A DNA stretch of 38,356 bases from an uncultured Bacteroidota bacterium. Lineage in GTDB: Bacteria; Bacteroidota; Bacteroidia; Chitinophagales; Chitinophagaceae. The position numbers and the translations under genes were made by a program. The stretch is from the NCBI GenBank assembly GCA_903875055.1, contig CAIQUX010000027.1, positions 1-38,356 on the forward strand, read 5' to 3'. Positions within the stretch are counted from its first letter, which is position 1, and each line of letters starts with the position of its first letter. Below, in pieces: positions 9,074 to 19,539 of the stretch. The notes under the pieces are model-generated. The model ran no database searches. It was not told the origin of the DNA and saw only the letters and a list, made by a program, of their open reading frames with translations.

Positions 9074-10411
9074 ATGTTTAGAAAGATATTAATAGCCAAC
9101 AGAGGCGAAATTGCGTTACGTATTATTCGTACATGTCGTGAAATGGGTATTCCTACAGTAGCCGTGTATTCGACAGCCGATAAGGACAGTTTACATGTTC
9201 GGTTTGCGGATGAAGCGGTCTGTATAGGAAAACCGTCAAGCGCCGAATCTTATTTGAATATTCCTCATATCATGGCGGCAGCCGAAATCACGAATGCGGA
9301 TGCGATTCATCCGGGATATGGTTTCTTGGCTGAAAATGCAAAGTTTGCAGAAATATGCGGACAGCATAAGATCAAATTCATCGGACCGACACCTGAAATG
9401 ATCAATGCGATGGGTGATAAGATCACAGCAAAAGATACGATGATCAAAGCCGGAGTGCCATGTATTCCAGGGTCTGAAGGTCTGATCGAATCGGTGGCTG
9501 AAGCAAAAAAGCAAGCCAAGAAAATCGGATATCCTGTGATACTGAAAGCCACAGCTGGTGGGGGTGGTAAAGGAATGCGACTGGTTTGGAAAGAATCTGA
9601 AATTGAAAAGGCATACGAAAATGCCAAATCGGAGGCAGCCGTTTCTTTCAAGAATGATGGTATTTATCTTGAGAAATATGTTGAAGAACCTCGTCATATC
9701 GAGATACAGATTGCCGGTGACCAATACGGAAAAGCATGTCATCTGAGTGAGCGTGATTGCTCCATACAACGTCGTCACCAGAAATTGGTGGAGGAAAGTC
9801 CATCCCCATTCATGACACCTGATTTGCGTAAGCGAATGGGAGACGCAGCCATCAAAGCGGCCAACTCAATCAATTATGAAGGTGTAGGAACGGTTGAATT
9901 TCTGGTAGACAAACATCGCAATTTTTACTTCATGGAAATGAATACCCGCATTCAGGTAGAACATTGCGTAACAGAGGAAGTGATCAACTACGATCTGATC
10001 AAAGAACAAATCAAGATTGCAGGCGGCGTGCCGATATCAGGGAATAATTATGAACCTAAGATGCATGCCATCGAATGTCGTATCAATGCAGAAGATCCTT
10101 ATAATGACTTCAGACCTTCTCCGGGAAAGATAACAGTGTTACATACACCTGGCGGACATGGAGTCCGTATCGATTCGCATATTTATGCGGGTTATACCAT
10201 TCCGCCATTTTATGATTCTATGATAGCCAAGATCATTGCAGTAGCGCAAACCAGAGAAGAGGCCATCAATACCATGAGTCGGGCCTTAAGCGAATATGTC
10301 ATTGAAGGAATCAAGACCACGATTCCTTTTCATCAGCAACTGATGCATAATGAGGATTTCAGAAATGGCAATTTCACCACCAAGTTCATGGAATCGTTTG
10401 AATTGAAGTAA
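9074..10411 (+). CDS. accC: Acetyl-CoA carboxylase biotin carboxylase subunit
   Basis: [54 protein letters not shown] at 9074 preferred over the upstream TTG at 9065. Confidence 0.97.
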   Translation: MFRKILIANRGEIALRIIRTCREMGIPTVAVYSTADKDSLHVRFADEAVCIGKPSSAESYLNIPHIMAAAEITNADAIHPGYGFLAENAKFAEICGQHKIKFIGPTPEMINAMGDKITAKDTMIKAGVPCIPGSEGLIESVAEAKKQAKKIGYPVILKATAGGGGKGMRLVWKESEIEKAYENAKSEAAVSFKNDGIYLEKYVEEPRHIEIQIAGDQYGKACHLSERDCSIQRRHQKLVEESPSPFMTPDLRKRMGDAAIKAANSINYEGVGTVEFLVDKHRNFYFMEMNTRIQVEHCVTEEVINYDLIKEQIKIAGGVPISGNNYEPKMHAIECRINAEDPYNDFRPSPGKITVLHTPGGHGVRIDSHIYAGYTIPPFYDSMIAKIIAVAQTREEAINTMSRALSEYVIEGIKTTIPFHQQLMHNEDFRNGNFTTKFMESFELK

Positions 10412-10454
10412 GTCTGGAATGTATTGAAGTCGTACATTTACTTTTCAAATCGTT

Positions 10455-11168
10455 TTGAAAATGAGAACCTTGTGCTTTCTTTTTTTTATAGTGCCTTTGT
10501 TTTGTCACGCGCAAACAGGCATAAAAGAAATTGCCGGTAAATGGCAGGAGGGAAGCCGGTCTAAGAAGAAAGATATACCATTGGATTTCACGGATACACT
10601 TAGATTGGAAATCCGTGAAGACGGGTTTATGATGGTAAGACATGCCAATGGGGCTACCATAACTGGTGAAGCTGAAATCAAAGGAAGTAAACTGAAACTC
10701 GAGCATATCAGTTTTACTATCATTGAATCCAATATGGATAAATTGGTATTGAATGATAATGAAGGTGATCATCTTTTCAGAAAGCTGCCAGAATTTACCA
10801 ATGCCCCAGTCACAAAGCGTATTCCGGGTGCGGATGTGGGCAAAAAAGATTTATCCAATACCACCATTCAAGGGAAATGGTCGTGTTATAAAAAGACAGA
10901 TCCGGAATTCAGCAGAAGAAAATTTTACCTGCGAAGTATCGATTTTAGGGAAAAAGCTAAAGAAGGCGTGTATAAAGGTTCTGTGAGTTTTAATAATAGC
11001 GATTCAGTGTATTCGGTGGATGCGGTTCTTTCATTCAATGATTCCGAATTACTTATGCGTTCTGAAAAGGAATTATGGAAGGCTGACATACAAAAATCAG
11101 ATGGTGATGAATTGATTTTGTTGAGTGGAAATATCCATTACTTCATGAAGCAATTCGGGAAAAAATAA
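10455..11168 (+). CDS. Hypothetical secreted protein with two lipocalin-like repeats
   Basis: Signal-peptide-like N-terminus (MKMRTLCFLFFIVPLFCHAQ); two segments opening with IAGKWQEG and IQGKWSCY, suggestive of lipocalin-like strands. Confidence 0.6.
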   Translation: MKMRTLCFLFFIVPLFCHAQTGIKEIAGKWQEGSRSKKKDIPLDFTDTLRLEIREDGFMMVRHANGATITGEAEIKGSKLKLEHISFTIIESNMDKLVLNDNEGDHLFRKLPEFTNAPVTKRIPGADVGKKDLSNTTIQGKWSCYKKTDPEFSRRKFYLRSIDFREKAKEGVYKGSVSFNNSDSVYSVDAVLSFNDSELLMRSEKELWKADIQKSDGDELILLSGNIHYFMKQFGKK

Positions 11169-11216
11169 AAAGAAGATCAATCAATTGAATACAATCTAAC
11201 TTGGAAAAATTACCTT

Positions 11217-11501
11217 ATGGATTTTCGTATCGCCCCACTTATCATGGCTTTTTTCAATTTGATTTTTATTTGTGCAGTCAATCCTGAAATCAATGATGGT
11301 CTCGCATTAAGCAGTGTGTCGAATATCTATAAAATATTGATTCCCTTCGGACTGATTTTATTAATGTCTGTTGGCGCCTTTGCCAGGCATTCCTATTATT
11401 CCAGATCATTCAGGTTCACATTTATTACGGTGCAGATAATGAATCTCTTGTTAGCGGTTTATTTTGTCTACGCTATCAAAAGCCAGCACTTGATGTCTTG
11501 A
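11217..11501 (+). CDS. Hypothetical small membrane protein
   Basis: 94 aa with three hydrophobic segments; no recognised family. Confidence 0.55.
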   Translation: MDFRIAPLIMAFFNLIFICAVNPEINDGLALSSVSNIYKILIPFGLILLMSVGAFARHSYYSRSFRFTFITVQIMNLLLAVYFVYAIKSQHLMS

Positions 11502-11650
11502 AGCAATAAGCCGTCCTACATTCTTAGATTGTGATGACCGACTTTAGCCAATTTGTTGCTATGTTTACCTCATTATTTGAAAATAGATATTCTGTAAAGG
11601 TCAACAAATGCAAATATTCTTTAAATTGAGAGTTCATACGTACGAATAAA

Positions 11651-14600
11651 ATGAAAAGATATTTATTTGTGGCTATTCTGGTTTTTACAGGCTTCAGCGT
11701 CTTTGCCCAATGCGGAGGCACCCCTGTCAATCACTGGGAATCATGTGTGTTGGAAAATACCACATGGAAATACAAGATTCCGACAGCAGCCATTTCGGGT
11801 TGGCAACTTCCTTCATTCAATGACGCAAGCTGGTCAAATGGTATCGGAGGTATCGGTTATGCCGACGGTGACGACAATACGACTACACCCAATCCAACTA
11901 CCTGCGTGTATATGCGAAAAACATTCAATATAGTTGACACATCGGTCATCAAATCGGCTGTATTCTGCATGGATTATGATGACGGGTTTGTGGCTTATCT
12001 TAATGGCAAGGAAATTGCCAGGGCCAACATGAATGCGAATCAACAATGGAATAGTCTTGCACAAAGTGGCACCGAGGCGCAGCTTTATCAAGGATTGCAG
12101 CCAGCTTATTTTGTCATTTCACAAGCTGCCTTGGATACGCTACTAATTAACGGAAGTAATGTTCTGTGTGTTGAAACGCATAATTTTACAAGTAACTCCA
12201 ACGATTTAAGTTCACGACCTTTTTTGCAATTAGCTATACTGAATTCTTCATATAACTATTCTCCGGTTCCGGCTTGGTTTATTGCACCTACATCATTGCA
12301 ATCTGACCTTCCTATTATTTCGATCAATACGCTTGGTCAGACTATCGTTGATAATCCGCGTATCATTTGTGACATGGGAATTATTTATAACGGACCAGGA
12401 AGTATGAATTGCATTTCAGACCCGTTCAATAACTATAATGGTAAAATAAGTATTGAATTCAGAGGTTCCACTTCACAGACCATGTTCCCAAAGAAACCTT
12501 ACGGTTTTAGTACTATTGATACTTCGGGCAATACTCAAAATGTATCGTTACTTGGATATCCAGCAGAAAGTGACTGGATTCTGTTAAGCCCGTATACCGA
12601 TAAGACCTTTATGCGGGATGTGATGGTGTATGATCTGGCAAGAGCTATGAATTGGTATTCAAGCCGGACGCAATTTGTTGAATTAGTGATCAATGGACAA
12701 AATCAAGGTATCTATGTATTGCTTGAAAAAATAAAACGGGATAAAAACAGGGTGAACGTTGCCAAGATAACACCTACTTCAAATAGCGGTGATTCTCTAA
12801 CAGGGGGGTATATTTTCAAAGTGGATAAGATTACAGGCAGTAGCGGGCCTTCATGGAATACCACACATAATATTACGATTCAAAACCACGATCCCGATTG
12901 GAATGAAATTACCAACACACAAAAAAATTATCTGCAGAATTATATCAACACATTTGAGTCGTCTTTATGGAGTTCAAATTTTACAGACCCTAATCTTGGG
13001 TACAGGAAATTCGCTAATCCATATTCGTTTGCAGACTTTTTTATCCTGAATGAGTTGAGCAATAATATTGATGGCTATCGGTTGAGTACATTTATGCATA
13101 AGGATAGGGATAGCCGATGCGGCCGCTTCACTATGGGACCTTATTGGGACTACAACCTGAGTTTTGGTAATGGGGACTATTGCAACGGATACCCGACATC
13201 GGGATGGCAATTATATGCGGGTTGTGGAATGGGTGGTAGCGGTTATTGGGTCGATAAGATGTTGCAGGACCCATGGTTTAAAAATCTGCTGAATTGCCGC
13301 TGGAATGAATTGAGACAAAGTACACTCAGTACAACATCGTTGATGGCACGTATTGATACCAATGCAGCACATTTGCAACAGGCAGCTGTTAGAGATTCTG
13401 CCATCTGGCAGACCATCGGTACGTATGTGTGGCCTAACGGATGGGTGGCCAATAGCTGGCATGGTGAGATTGATTCAATGAAGCTTTGGTTGACCCATCG
13501 CCTAAATTGGATGGATGCCAATATGTTCCCTTCAACACAAAATTGTTCTATAGCGGCTGGTTTGTCAGTAGTGATTGACGAGGTAAATTTCCATAGTGAA
13601 AATTCTATCGATGCGGGCGACTGGCTTGAACTGTATAATTATGGTAATGTAGCCGTTAATATCTCAAATGCTGTGCTCCTTGATGGTGATAGCTATGAGA
13701 AGTATTGTGTGATTCCGAATAATACGATGATCAACGCCGGCCAACGCTTGGTAATCTATGAAGACAGCTTAAAATTTGCCACGCAATTTCCGGCACTTAC
13801 GAATAAGATTGGTCCATTATGTTTTAAATTGGATAATATAAGTCAGAAGATTGTGATGCGCGACAAGGATAATAAACGGATCACATCATTCACATATTAT
13901 GATACCTGGCAATGCTCTGCCAGTGGAAACGGCCGGACCCTTCAACTTGTTTCACCGACTTCCATACCTGATAATTCCGCTTCCTGGTTTGCCGGTTGTG
14001 TGGGAGGCTCACCGGGCGTAGCATATACGCCATGCACTGAAAATCCGATTTATTCAGAAATCAATTATAGCTCTTCGTTGACAGCCGATGCAGGCGATTG
14101 GGTAGAGTTATATAATAAGAGCTCAACAACATTTAATCTGGATGGATGGAGTTTGCGTGACGGTAGTTCAACAAACCTGTATACATTTCCAGCCGGCTAT
14201 TTAATCGGGGCCAACAAGTATGTGGTGCTGTATGTTGATGATACTAAATTTACAACACAATTCCCTTCAGTCTATAATAAATTAGGCCCTTTGGGTTTTG
14301 GTTTAAGCAGCACAGGCGATGTCATCAGATTGTTTGATAATACAGGTAAGTTGAGATATAGTGTTTGTTATAGTCCGAACGCACCATGGCCTACGACACC
14401 GAATGGAGGAGGGAAGACTTTGGAAAACGGACAGTATTCAGGAAATCACAATGCGTCAACCTCTTGGTTTGCCGGTTGTCCGAAAGGTTCTCCAGGTTTT
14501 GCCTATAATCCATCATGTATACCCGTCGGGTTAAATGATATCGACGAAAACACCGCTTTGATTTCAGTGTATCCTAATCCAGTTAGTTCAATATTGTACA

Positions 14601-14776
14601 TTGAATCAAGTAAGGAATTAAAGAAGATTGTTGTTTTTGATATGGTTGGCCGAGAAGTTTTTTCGACAGAAAAACAAATCGGGCAAATCAATATCGAATT
14701 TCTACCTGCAGGCAATTACCTATTTAAATGCACCGATGAAAGGCAGAATTATCTTATAAGGTTTACCAAGAAATAA
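11651..14776 (+). CDS. CotH kinase family protein with lamin-tail-like domains and T9SS C-terminal sorting domain
   Basis: 1041 aa; signal peptide; CotH motifs ESDWILLSPYTDKTFMRDV, NGQNQGIYVLLEKIKRDKNRVNVAKI, GPYWDYNLSFGN; two LTD-like segments (DAGDWLELYNYG, DAGDWVELYNKS); C-terminus VYPNPVSSILYI...GNYLFKCTDERQNYLIRFTKK. Confidence 0.9.
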   Translation: MKRYLFVAILVFTGFSVFAQCGGTPVNHWESCVLENTTWKYKIPTAAISGWQLPSFNDASWSNGIGGIGYADGDDNTTTPNPTTCVYMRKTFNIVDTSVIKSAVFCMDYDDGFVAYLNGKEIARANMNANQQWNSLAQSGTEAQLYQGLQPAYFVISQAALDTLLINGSNVLCVETHNFTSNSNDLSSRPFLQLAILNSSYNYSPVPAWFIAPTSLQSDLPIISINTLGQTIVDNPRIICDMGIIYNGPGSMNCISDPFNNYNGKISIEFRGSTSQTMFPKKPYGFSTIDTSGNTQNVSLLGYPAESDWILLSPYTDKTFMRDVMVYDLARAMNWYSSRTQFVELVINGQNQGIYVLLEKIKRDKNRVNVAKITPTSNSGDSLTGGYIFKVDKITGSSGPSWNTTHNITIQNHDPDWNEITNTQKNYLQNYINTFESSLWSSNFTDPNLGYRKFANPYSFADFFILNELSNNIDGYRLSTFMHKDRDSRCGRFTMGPYWDYNLSFGNGDYCNGYPTSGWQLYAGCGMGGSGYWVDKMLQDPWFKNLLNCRWNELRQSTLSTTSLMARIDTNAAHLQQAAVRDSAIWQTIGTYVWPNGWVANSWHGEIDSMKLWLTHRLNWMDANMFPSTQNCSIAAGLSVVIDEVNFHSENSIDAGDWLELYNYGNVAVNISNAVLLDGDSYEKYCVIPNNTMINAGQRLVIYEDSLKFATQFPALTNKIGPLCFKLDNISQKIVMRDKDNKRITSFTYYDTWQCSASGNGRTLQLVSPTSIPDNSASWFAGCVGGSPGVAYTPCTENPIYSEINYSSSLTADAGDWVELYNKSSTTFNLDGWSLRDGSSTNLYTFPAGYLIGANKYVVLYVDDTKFTTQFPSVYNKLGPLGFGLSSTGDVIRLFDNTGKLRYSVCYSPNAPWPTTPNGGGKTLENGQYSGNHNASTSWFAGCPKGSPGFAYNPSCIPVGLNDIDENTALISVYPNPVSSILYIESSKELKKIVVFDMVGREVFSTEKQIGQINIEFLPAGNYLFKCTDERQNYLIRFTKK

Positions 14777-14779
14777 CTC

Positions 14780-17197
14780 ATGAGAATAATGAGAAAATTG
14801 TTGATTTTTGGAATCATTCTCGGGTGTTTAATTCGTTGTGAGGCACAAACTTTTACATCTTCGCCTAATCAAGTATGTACCGAAGGTTCAGGCCTGAGTT
14901 TTAGTCAGACAATTTCAGGCCTTCCGGCTTCATCATCTCCGGCGTATGGCTTTTACGAAATAAGTATCACCCTTAATCATCCGAAGGCAAGTGATGTGTC
15001 AATGGCACTGCAATCACCTGCCGGCACGTATATTCAGTTGTGCGGTAACAATGGCGGCAACGCCAATTTTACGAATGCTGTTTTTAGATTGTATGCATCT
15101 TCTTCCATACGATATAGTAACGCTCCATTTAGCGGAGCTTATATGGCGTATGATAATATGCGAGATCTGTTGAATTATCAAGATCCGAACGGTATATGGA
15201 CTTTATACTATTCAGACAATGTAGTCAATGGTGTTACAGGGACCTTGGTTAGTTGGAGTGTCAATTTTATATCAAACCCGCAAAATGCTGCATTGAATGC
15301 ATCCAATTCAAATCTTCCGATATTTAAAATTGATGTACCATCCGGTTATATTCCTGATGAACCGAAAGTGCCGGGTACTTTAAAGGTTATAGATAATGGA
15401 TCAGGTGTAAATCCGTTTAATTCAACCTCGTTCAACGGACCCTTCAATTTAGGTATTGAGCGGCAAGGATATACTTCGGCAGGTGGCGACAAGCCGAATT
15501 ATGATTTTCAATTGCAAACATCATCAGGCTCTGACACCTCCATTGCCTTATTGAATCTTCCGCTCGAAAGTGATTGGATAATAAAATCATGTTACACAGA
15601 TGAATATATGATGAAAGACCCAATCACTTTTGAAATGTCAAGACGCATGGGTTATTATGCACCTCGTACCAGATTTATCGAAGTCGTGTTAAACGGAGAA
15701 TATGTCGGTATTTATATCCTTGAAGAAAAAGTAAAGCGTGATGCAAACCGTGTTAATATTGCTAAGCTAAAACCTGCCGATACATCGGGTGTTGAACTAA
15801 CAGGGGGGTATATTTTTGAAATTAATCCTAATGGTGATCCAGCTGCTTGGTACTCAAATTATCCTGGTTATCAGGGGCAATTGCTAACGTCTTCCTATGA
15901 GTATAAGCTGGTTTATCCGCATCAGAATATCATACATCCTTTACAGCTCAATTATATTCATTCGTTTGTAGATAGTTTTGAAGATGCCTTGCATGGACTC
16001 AATTATCAGAACCAGCAGATCGGTTGGCGAAAATATGCCAGTGAAAATGACCTGATTAATTTTCTGATTGTAAGTGAATACAGCACTAATTATGATACAT
16101 ACGGACGAAGCACTTATTTATACAAAGAGAAAAGTACAGATGGTAATAAAATCCATTGCGGACCACCTTGGGATGCCGATCGTGGATATGAATCAGATAC
16201 AGGCTGGGTACATATCATTACGCATGGATATTGGATTTATCCTTTTTGGTGGCAAACCTTGCGCACGGATTCAGTATTCAATAAAACACTTGCATGTCGC
16301 TTCACAACGCTCAGAAATACTGTATTGACAGATGCTGCTTTTATCAATCTTATTGACAGTAACCAACTGTACATCAGAATAGCTGTGCAGCGGAATATGA
16401 ACCGATGGCAGAATTATGTTGAGAATATCAGTGTACTTAAAACCAACGTTACCAACCGACTCGCTTGGATGCAATCGCATCTGACAGGTACAGTATTCCC
16501 CCCACCGCCATTGACAAATGCATTTTATTGCGCTGGAGACCCGATTGATATATTTATGGGTAATCAATATACCTATAATTTTCAGCCAGGCCCCGATACA
16601 AGTTTTTTCATTCCGACAACAGGGGGCAATTACAATGCAATTGTGAGCTCCCTCTATGGATGTAAAACTACAAAGGCGATTACAGTCATGCCCCATCCTC
16701 AGCCAGTCATAGCAGGTAACCCATATCCTTGTCGCAATACAACGGAGATCTACAATGTAACCCATATTCCTGGTTCGCAATATATTTGGACCGTGAATGG
16801 CGGAACTCCAATGAACGGTTGTGGTATCAATGATTCATCATGTACGGTTCATTGGGGCAATCCTGCATATTGCATGGTCAGAGTCAAACAATCATTGAAT
16901 ATATCCTGTACCGATTCTGCTATTCGGCCGGTAACCATTCAAACCTGTACAAGCGTTCATGATATTGGCCCTTCATCATATATGACTGTATTTCCTTCAC
17001 CAACATCAGGTCTGTTGAATATACAAAGCGACTTTGCTATCACTAATGCAATGATAACAGATGCCACCGGGCGTGTGGTATTGATGATTGAAAAAGCAAC
17101 TATCATCGATGTGTCGACTTTGCCTGATGGCCGGTATGCAATCAAAGTAACAGATGAAAAGAATCAGGTTTATGTAACAAGTTTTCTGAAGGAGTAA
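14780..17197 (+). CDS. CotH kinase family protein with proprotein-convertase P-like domain and T9SS C-terminal sorting domain
   Basis: 805 aa; signal peptide; P-domain-like NHPKASDVSMALQSPAGT...DPNGIWTLYYSDNVVNGVTGTLVSWSVNF; CotH motifs ESDWIIKSCYTDEYMMKDP, GEYVGIYILEEKVKRDANRVNIAKL, GPPWDADRGYES; C-terminus VFPSPTSGLLNIQSDF...FLKE. Confidence 0.88.
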   Translation: MRIMRKLLIFGIILGCLIRCEAQTFTSSPNQVCTEGSGLSFSQTISGLPASSSPAYGFYEISITLNHPKASDVSMALQSPAGTYIQLCGNNGGNANFTNAVFRLYASSSIRYSNAPFSGAYMAYDNMRDLLNYQDPNGIWTLYYSDNVVNGVTGTLVSWSVNFISNPQNAALNASNSNLPIFKIDVPSGYIPDEPKVPGTLKVIDNGSGVNPFNSTSFNGPFNLGIERQGYTSAGGDKPNYDFQLQTSSGSDTSIALLNLPLESDWIIKSCYTDEYMMKDPITFEMSRRMGYYAPRTRFIEVVLNGEYVGIYILEEKVKRDANRVNIAKLKPADTSGVELTGGYIFEINPNGDPAAWYSNYPGYQGQLLTSSYEYKLVYPHQNIIHPLQLNYIHSFVDSFEDALHGLNYQNQQIGWRKYASENDLINFLIVSEYSTNYDTYGRSTYLYKEKSTDGNKIHCGPPWDADRGYESDTGWVHIITHGYWIYPFWWQTLRTDSVFNKTLACRFTTLRNTVLTDAAFINLIDSNQLYIRIAVQRNMNRWQNYVENISVLKTNVTNRLAWMQSHLTGTVFPPPPLTNAFYCAGDPIDIFMGNQYTYNFQPGPDTSFFIPTTGGNYNAIVSSLYGCKTTKAITVMPHPQPVIAGNPYPCRNTTEIYNVTHIPGSQYIWTVNGGTPMNGCGINDSSCTVHWGNPAYCMVRVKQSLNISCTDSAIRPVTIQTCTSVHDIGPSSYMTVFPSPTSGLLNIQSDFAITNAMITDATGRVVLMIEKATIIDVSTLPDGRYAIKVTDEKNQVYVTSFLKE

Positions 17198-17412
17198 TTA
17201 TTTGGTTATACTCTTTATTATCTATCGATGAGATTTGATTCTACTCCTCGTCTGAAGGACCACTAGGAAGTAGTAAATCCAAGTCAAGAAGTATGTATCA
17301 GGAAGGCAACATGCTTTAGTGCAAAAGTTCAAGGAATCATGACGGTCATAACGATGCGAAGAAGGCTTCAGGAAATGGGCCTTAGTAAAGTAGCATCACG
17401 TGAAAGCAAAAA

Positions 17413-18105
17413 TTACAGATTAATATAATGCATCAGCATATCATAATTCTGTTGAACATCTTCTTTTGTGAAGCTGGTTGAATATACTTCGGTCATTGTG
17501 TAATTAAATCGATCGAATGTAGACACGAGTGCCTGAATATCGTTTGAATTGACTTTGATAGTAACCCATATCATTCCCTGTTCGTCCTTGTTTTTAACTG
17601 TTAGGCTGAGGATACTGACTGAGTTAGTTTCACAAATTCTGGCAATCTCTGACAAGCTGTAATTTCGTTGCTCCATTTCAAAGACTAGAATGCTCCCATG
17701 GCTTTTTATGGCATTGTTGTCAGTCAGGAAAGAGAATAAACTGTCAATTGTAATCACGCCTGAAAAATGATTTTGTTTATCGACAACAGGAAGGACTGAC
17801 AAATTGAATTCTTTTGCGATTCGAACCGCTTCATATGGATGAGAACCTTCAGAAACTGCTGGTCTGAAGGTTAGGAATTCGGCTAGTGACAAGGGTTCTT
17901 CGGGAGTGTCCCAATCGAGGATATCGTCTTCCGAAATAAGGGCCAGATAATTATCACGTTGAATCAAGGGTAAATGAAAAACGCGGTACTCATTCATCAG
18001 GCGTAAAGCCTTTTCACCGCTGTCTTCCAATGAGAGGACAGGAAACTCAGATGATATTAAACTCTTGGAATCCATGAATAATTGACTAACGCAAATATCA
18101 TCCAC
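17413..18105 (-). CDS. CBS domain-containing protein (possible C-terminal ACT-like region)
   Basis: Tandem CBS-like segments (FPVLSLEDSGEKALRLMNEYRVFHLPLIQRDNYLALISEDDIL; AVRIAKEFNLSVLPVVDKQNHFSGVITIDSLF); C-terminal YSLSEIARICETNSVSILSLTVKN resembles an ACT fold. Confidence 0.85.
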   Translation of the reverse strand: MDDICVSQLFMDSKSLISSEFPVLSLEDSGEKALRLMNEYRVFHLPLIQRDNYLALISEDDILDWDTPEEPLSLAEFLTFRPAVSEGSHPYEAVRIAKEFNLSVLPVVDKQNHFSGVITIDSLFSFLTDNNAIKSHGSILVFEMEQRNYSLSEIARICETNSVSILSLTVKNKDEQGMIWVTIKVNSNDIQALVSTFDRFNYTMTEVYSTSFTKEDVQQNYDMLMHYINL

Positions 18106-18124
18106 ATATTTGATTAAGCAAGTA

Positions 18125-18886
18125 TTAATTCGAGTTTTTACTTAAAAATTCGTTGAGTAAAATATTGAATTCGCCAGGCACTTCCATCATCGGTGCGTGA
18201 CCGCATTTGTCTATCCAATGCAATTCAGAAGTCGGTAGGAGCTTCTTGAACTCTTCGGCAACCATAGGAGGAGTAATGGTATCATTTTTACCCCAAATCA
18301 GACAAACTGGTTGTTTGATATTCTGTAATTCATTCCCAAGATGGTGACGGATAGCAGACTTAGCGAGATAAATGATTTTAACAGCCTTCAAGCGATTATT
18401 GACGATATTATACACTTCATCTACTAATTCATCAGTGGCTGATTTAGGATCATAAAAGGTAAGTTCCACCTTTTTACGTATATAATCTTTATCACCTCGC
18501 TTAGGATATGTTTCACCCATGCCATTTTCAAATAAACCAGAACTCCCGGTCAGGGTGATGGTCTTTACTTTTTCGCTATGCTTAAGCGAGTAAACCAGTG
18601 CGATATGACCACCTAAGGAATTTCCCATCAGGTGAACATCAGTTAATTTTTTAACCTCAATGAATTTTGCTACATGCTTGGCCAGACCAGACACGGAGGT
18701 GTCTAAATTGGTGAGATCATATAAGGGTAACATCGGTATGTAGACCGTATATTTTTCTTTGAAGCATTCAATCAAGTCTTTGAAATTACTCAAAGCTCCA
18801 AACAATCCGTGGAGAAGAACCAAAGGCTGGCCCGACCCTTCTTCAACATACTTGAATTTGCCTGATTGTTTTATTTCGTATTGCAT
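18125..18886 (-). CDS. Alpha/beta hydrolase
   Basis: LVLLHGLFGALSNF, GNSLGGHIAL nucleophile elbow, CGHAPMMEVP; ATG at 18886 (MQYEIKQ) preferred over 18934. Confidence 0.9.
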   Translation of the reverse strand: MQYEIKQSGKFKYVEEGSGQPLVLLHGLFGALSNFKDLIECFKEKYTVYIPMLPLYDLTNLDTSVSGLAKHVAKFIEVKKLTDVHLMGNSLGGHIALVYSLKHSEKVKTITLTGSSGLFENGMGETYPKRGDKDYIRKKVELTFYDPKSATDELVDEVYNIVNNRLKAVKIIYLAKSAIRHHLGNELQNIKQPVCLIWGKNDTITPPMVAEEFKKLLPTSELHWIDKCGHAPMMEVPGEFNILLNEFLSKNSN

Positions 18887-18999
18887 AGTTTTAAGCTTGT
18901 CGCAAGATACTTTCAAAAAATGAAAAAAGAGCATGTTTGGTCTTCATTTGTTATTATTAGACCGTTACATTTATGTAGATTTTGATGATCAGTCCAAGC

Positions 19000-19374
19000 C
19001 TATTCATCTTTGATATCGTCTTTGATAAGTTCGATACTCACTTTGCAAACACCTTGCTTATAAAAACCCAGTATTTTTGCTGCTGAGGAAGAAACATCAA
19101 TAAGGCGTTTATTTCGACCGTGCATATGGTCGTTGATGGTGACAATGACAGAGTTGTTGTTTTTTAGATTTGTCACCCTAACCTTAGTCCCACATTTTAA
19201 TCTGTTACTCGCAGCAGTTAATTTTTCATTGTTGAAAACTTGCCCACTAGATGTTTTTCTGCCATTGAACCTTGGATGATAATAACTGGCAGTACCAGTC
19301 CATTGTGTCCGCTCTGTCTGTGCTTCGCTTGATAAATGCAGACAAAGCAATACTATCAGAATCAGTTTATGCAT
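19000..19374 (-). CDS. Septal ring lytic transglycosylase RlpA family protein
   Basis: GTASYYHPRFNGRKTSSGQVFNNEKLTAASNRLKCGTKVRVTNLKNNNSVIVTINDHMHGRNKRLIDVS; signal peptide. Confidence 0.9.
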   Translation of the reverse strand: MHKLILIVLLCLHLSSEAQTERTQWTGTASYYHPRFNGRKTSSGQVFNNEKLTAASNRLKCGTKVRVTNLKNNNSVIVTINDHMHGRNKRLIDVSSSAAKILGFYKQGVCKVSIELIKDDIKDE

Positions 19375-19539
19375 GCCATTCGGTTTGGATGTTTAGATAG
19401 TTGTAATACCCCGATTTGTAAAATTGAAACAAAATACGGCAAACTTGGTTATGTTGGCTGGAATTTTCATCAAATGATCATCAATCTGAAAACCTTAGAG
19501 GTTTTGAATCAGACTTTTCTGTCAACCAAATATAGCATA

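Noticed and set aside
9236-9778. 180-aa minus-strand ORF inside accC
   Set aside because: Antisense to a highly conserved gene; His/Phe/Cys-rich translation is typical of a shadow frame.
16271-16780. 169-aa minus-strand ORF inside the second CotH gene
   Set aside because: Antisense shadow with no family motif; the plus-strand protein is continuous and domain-supported.
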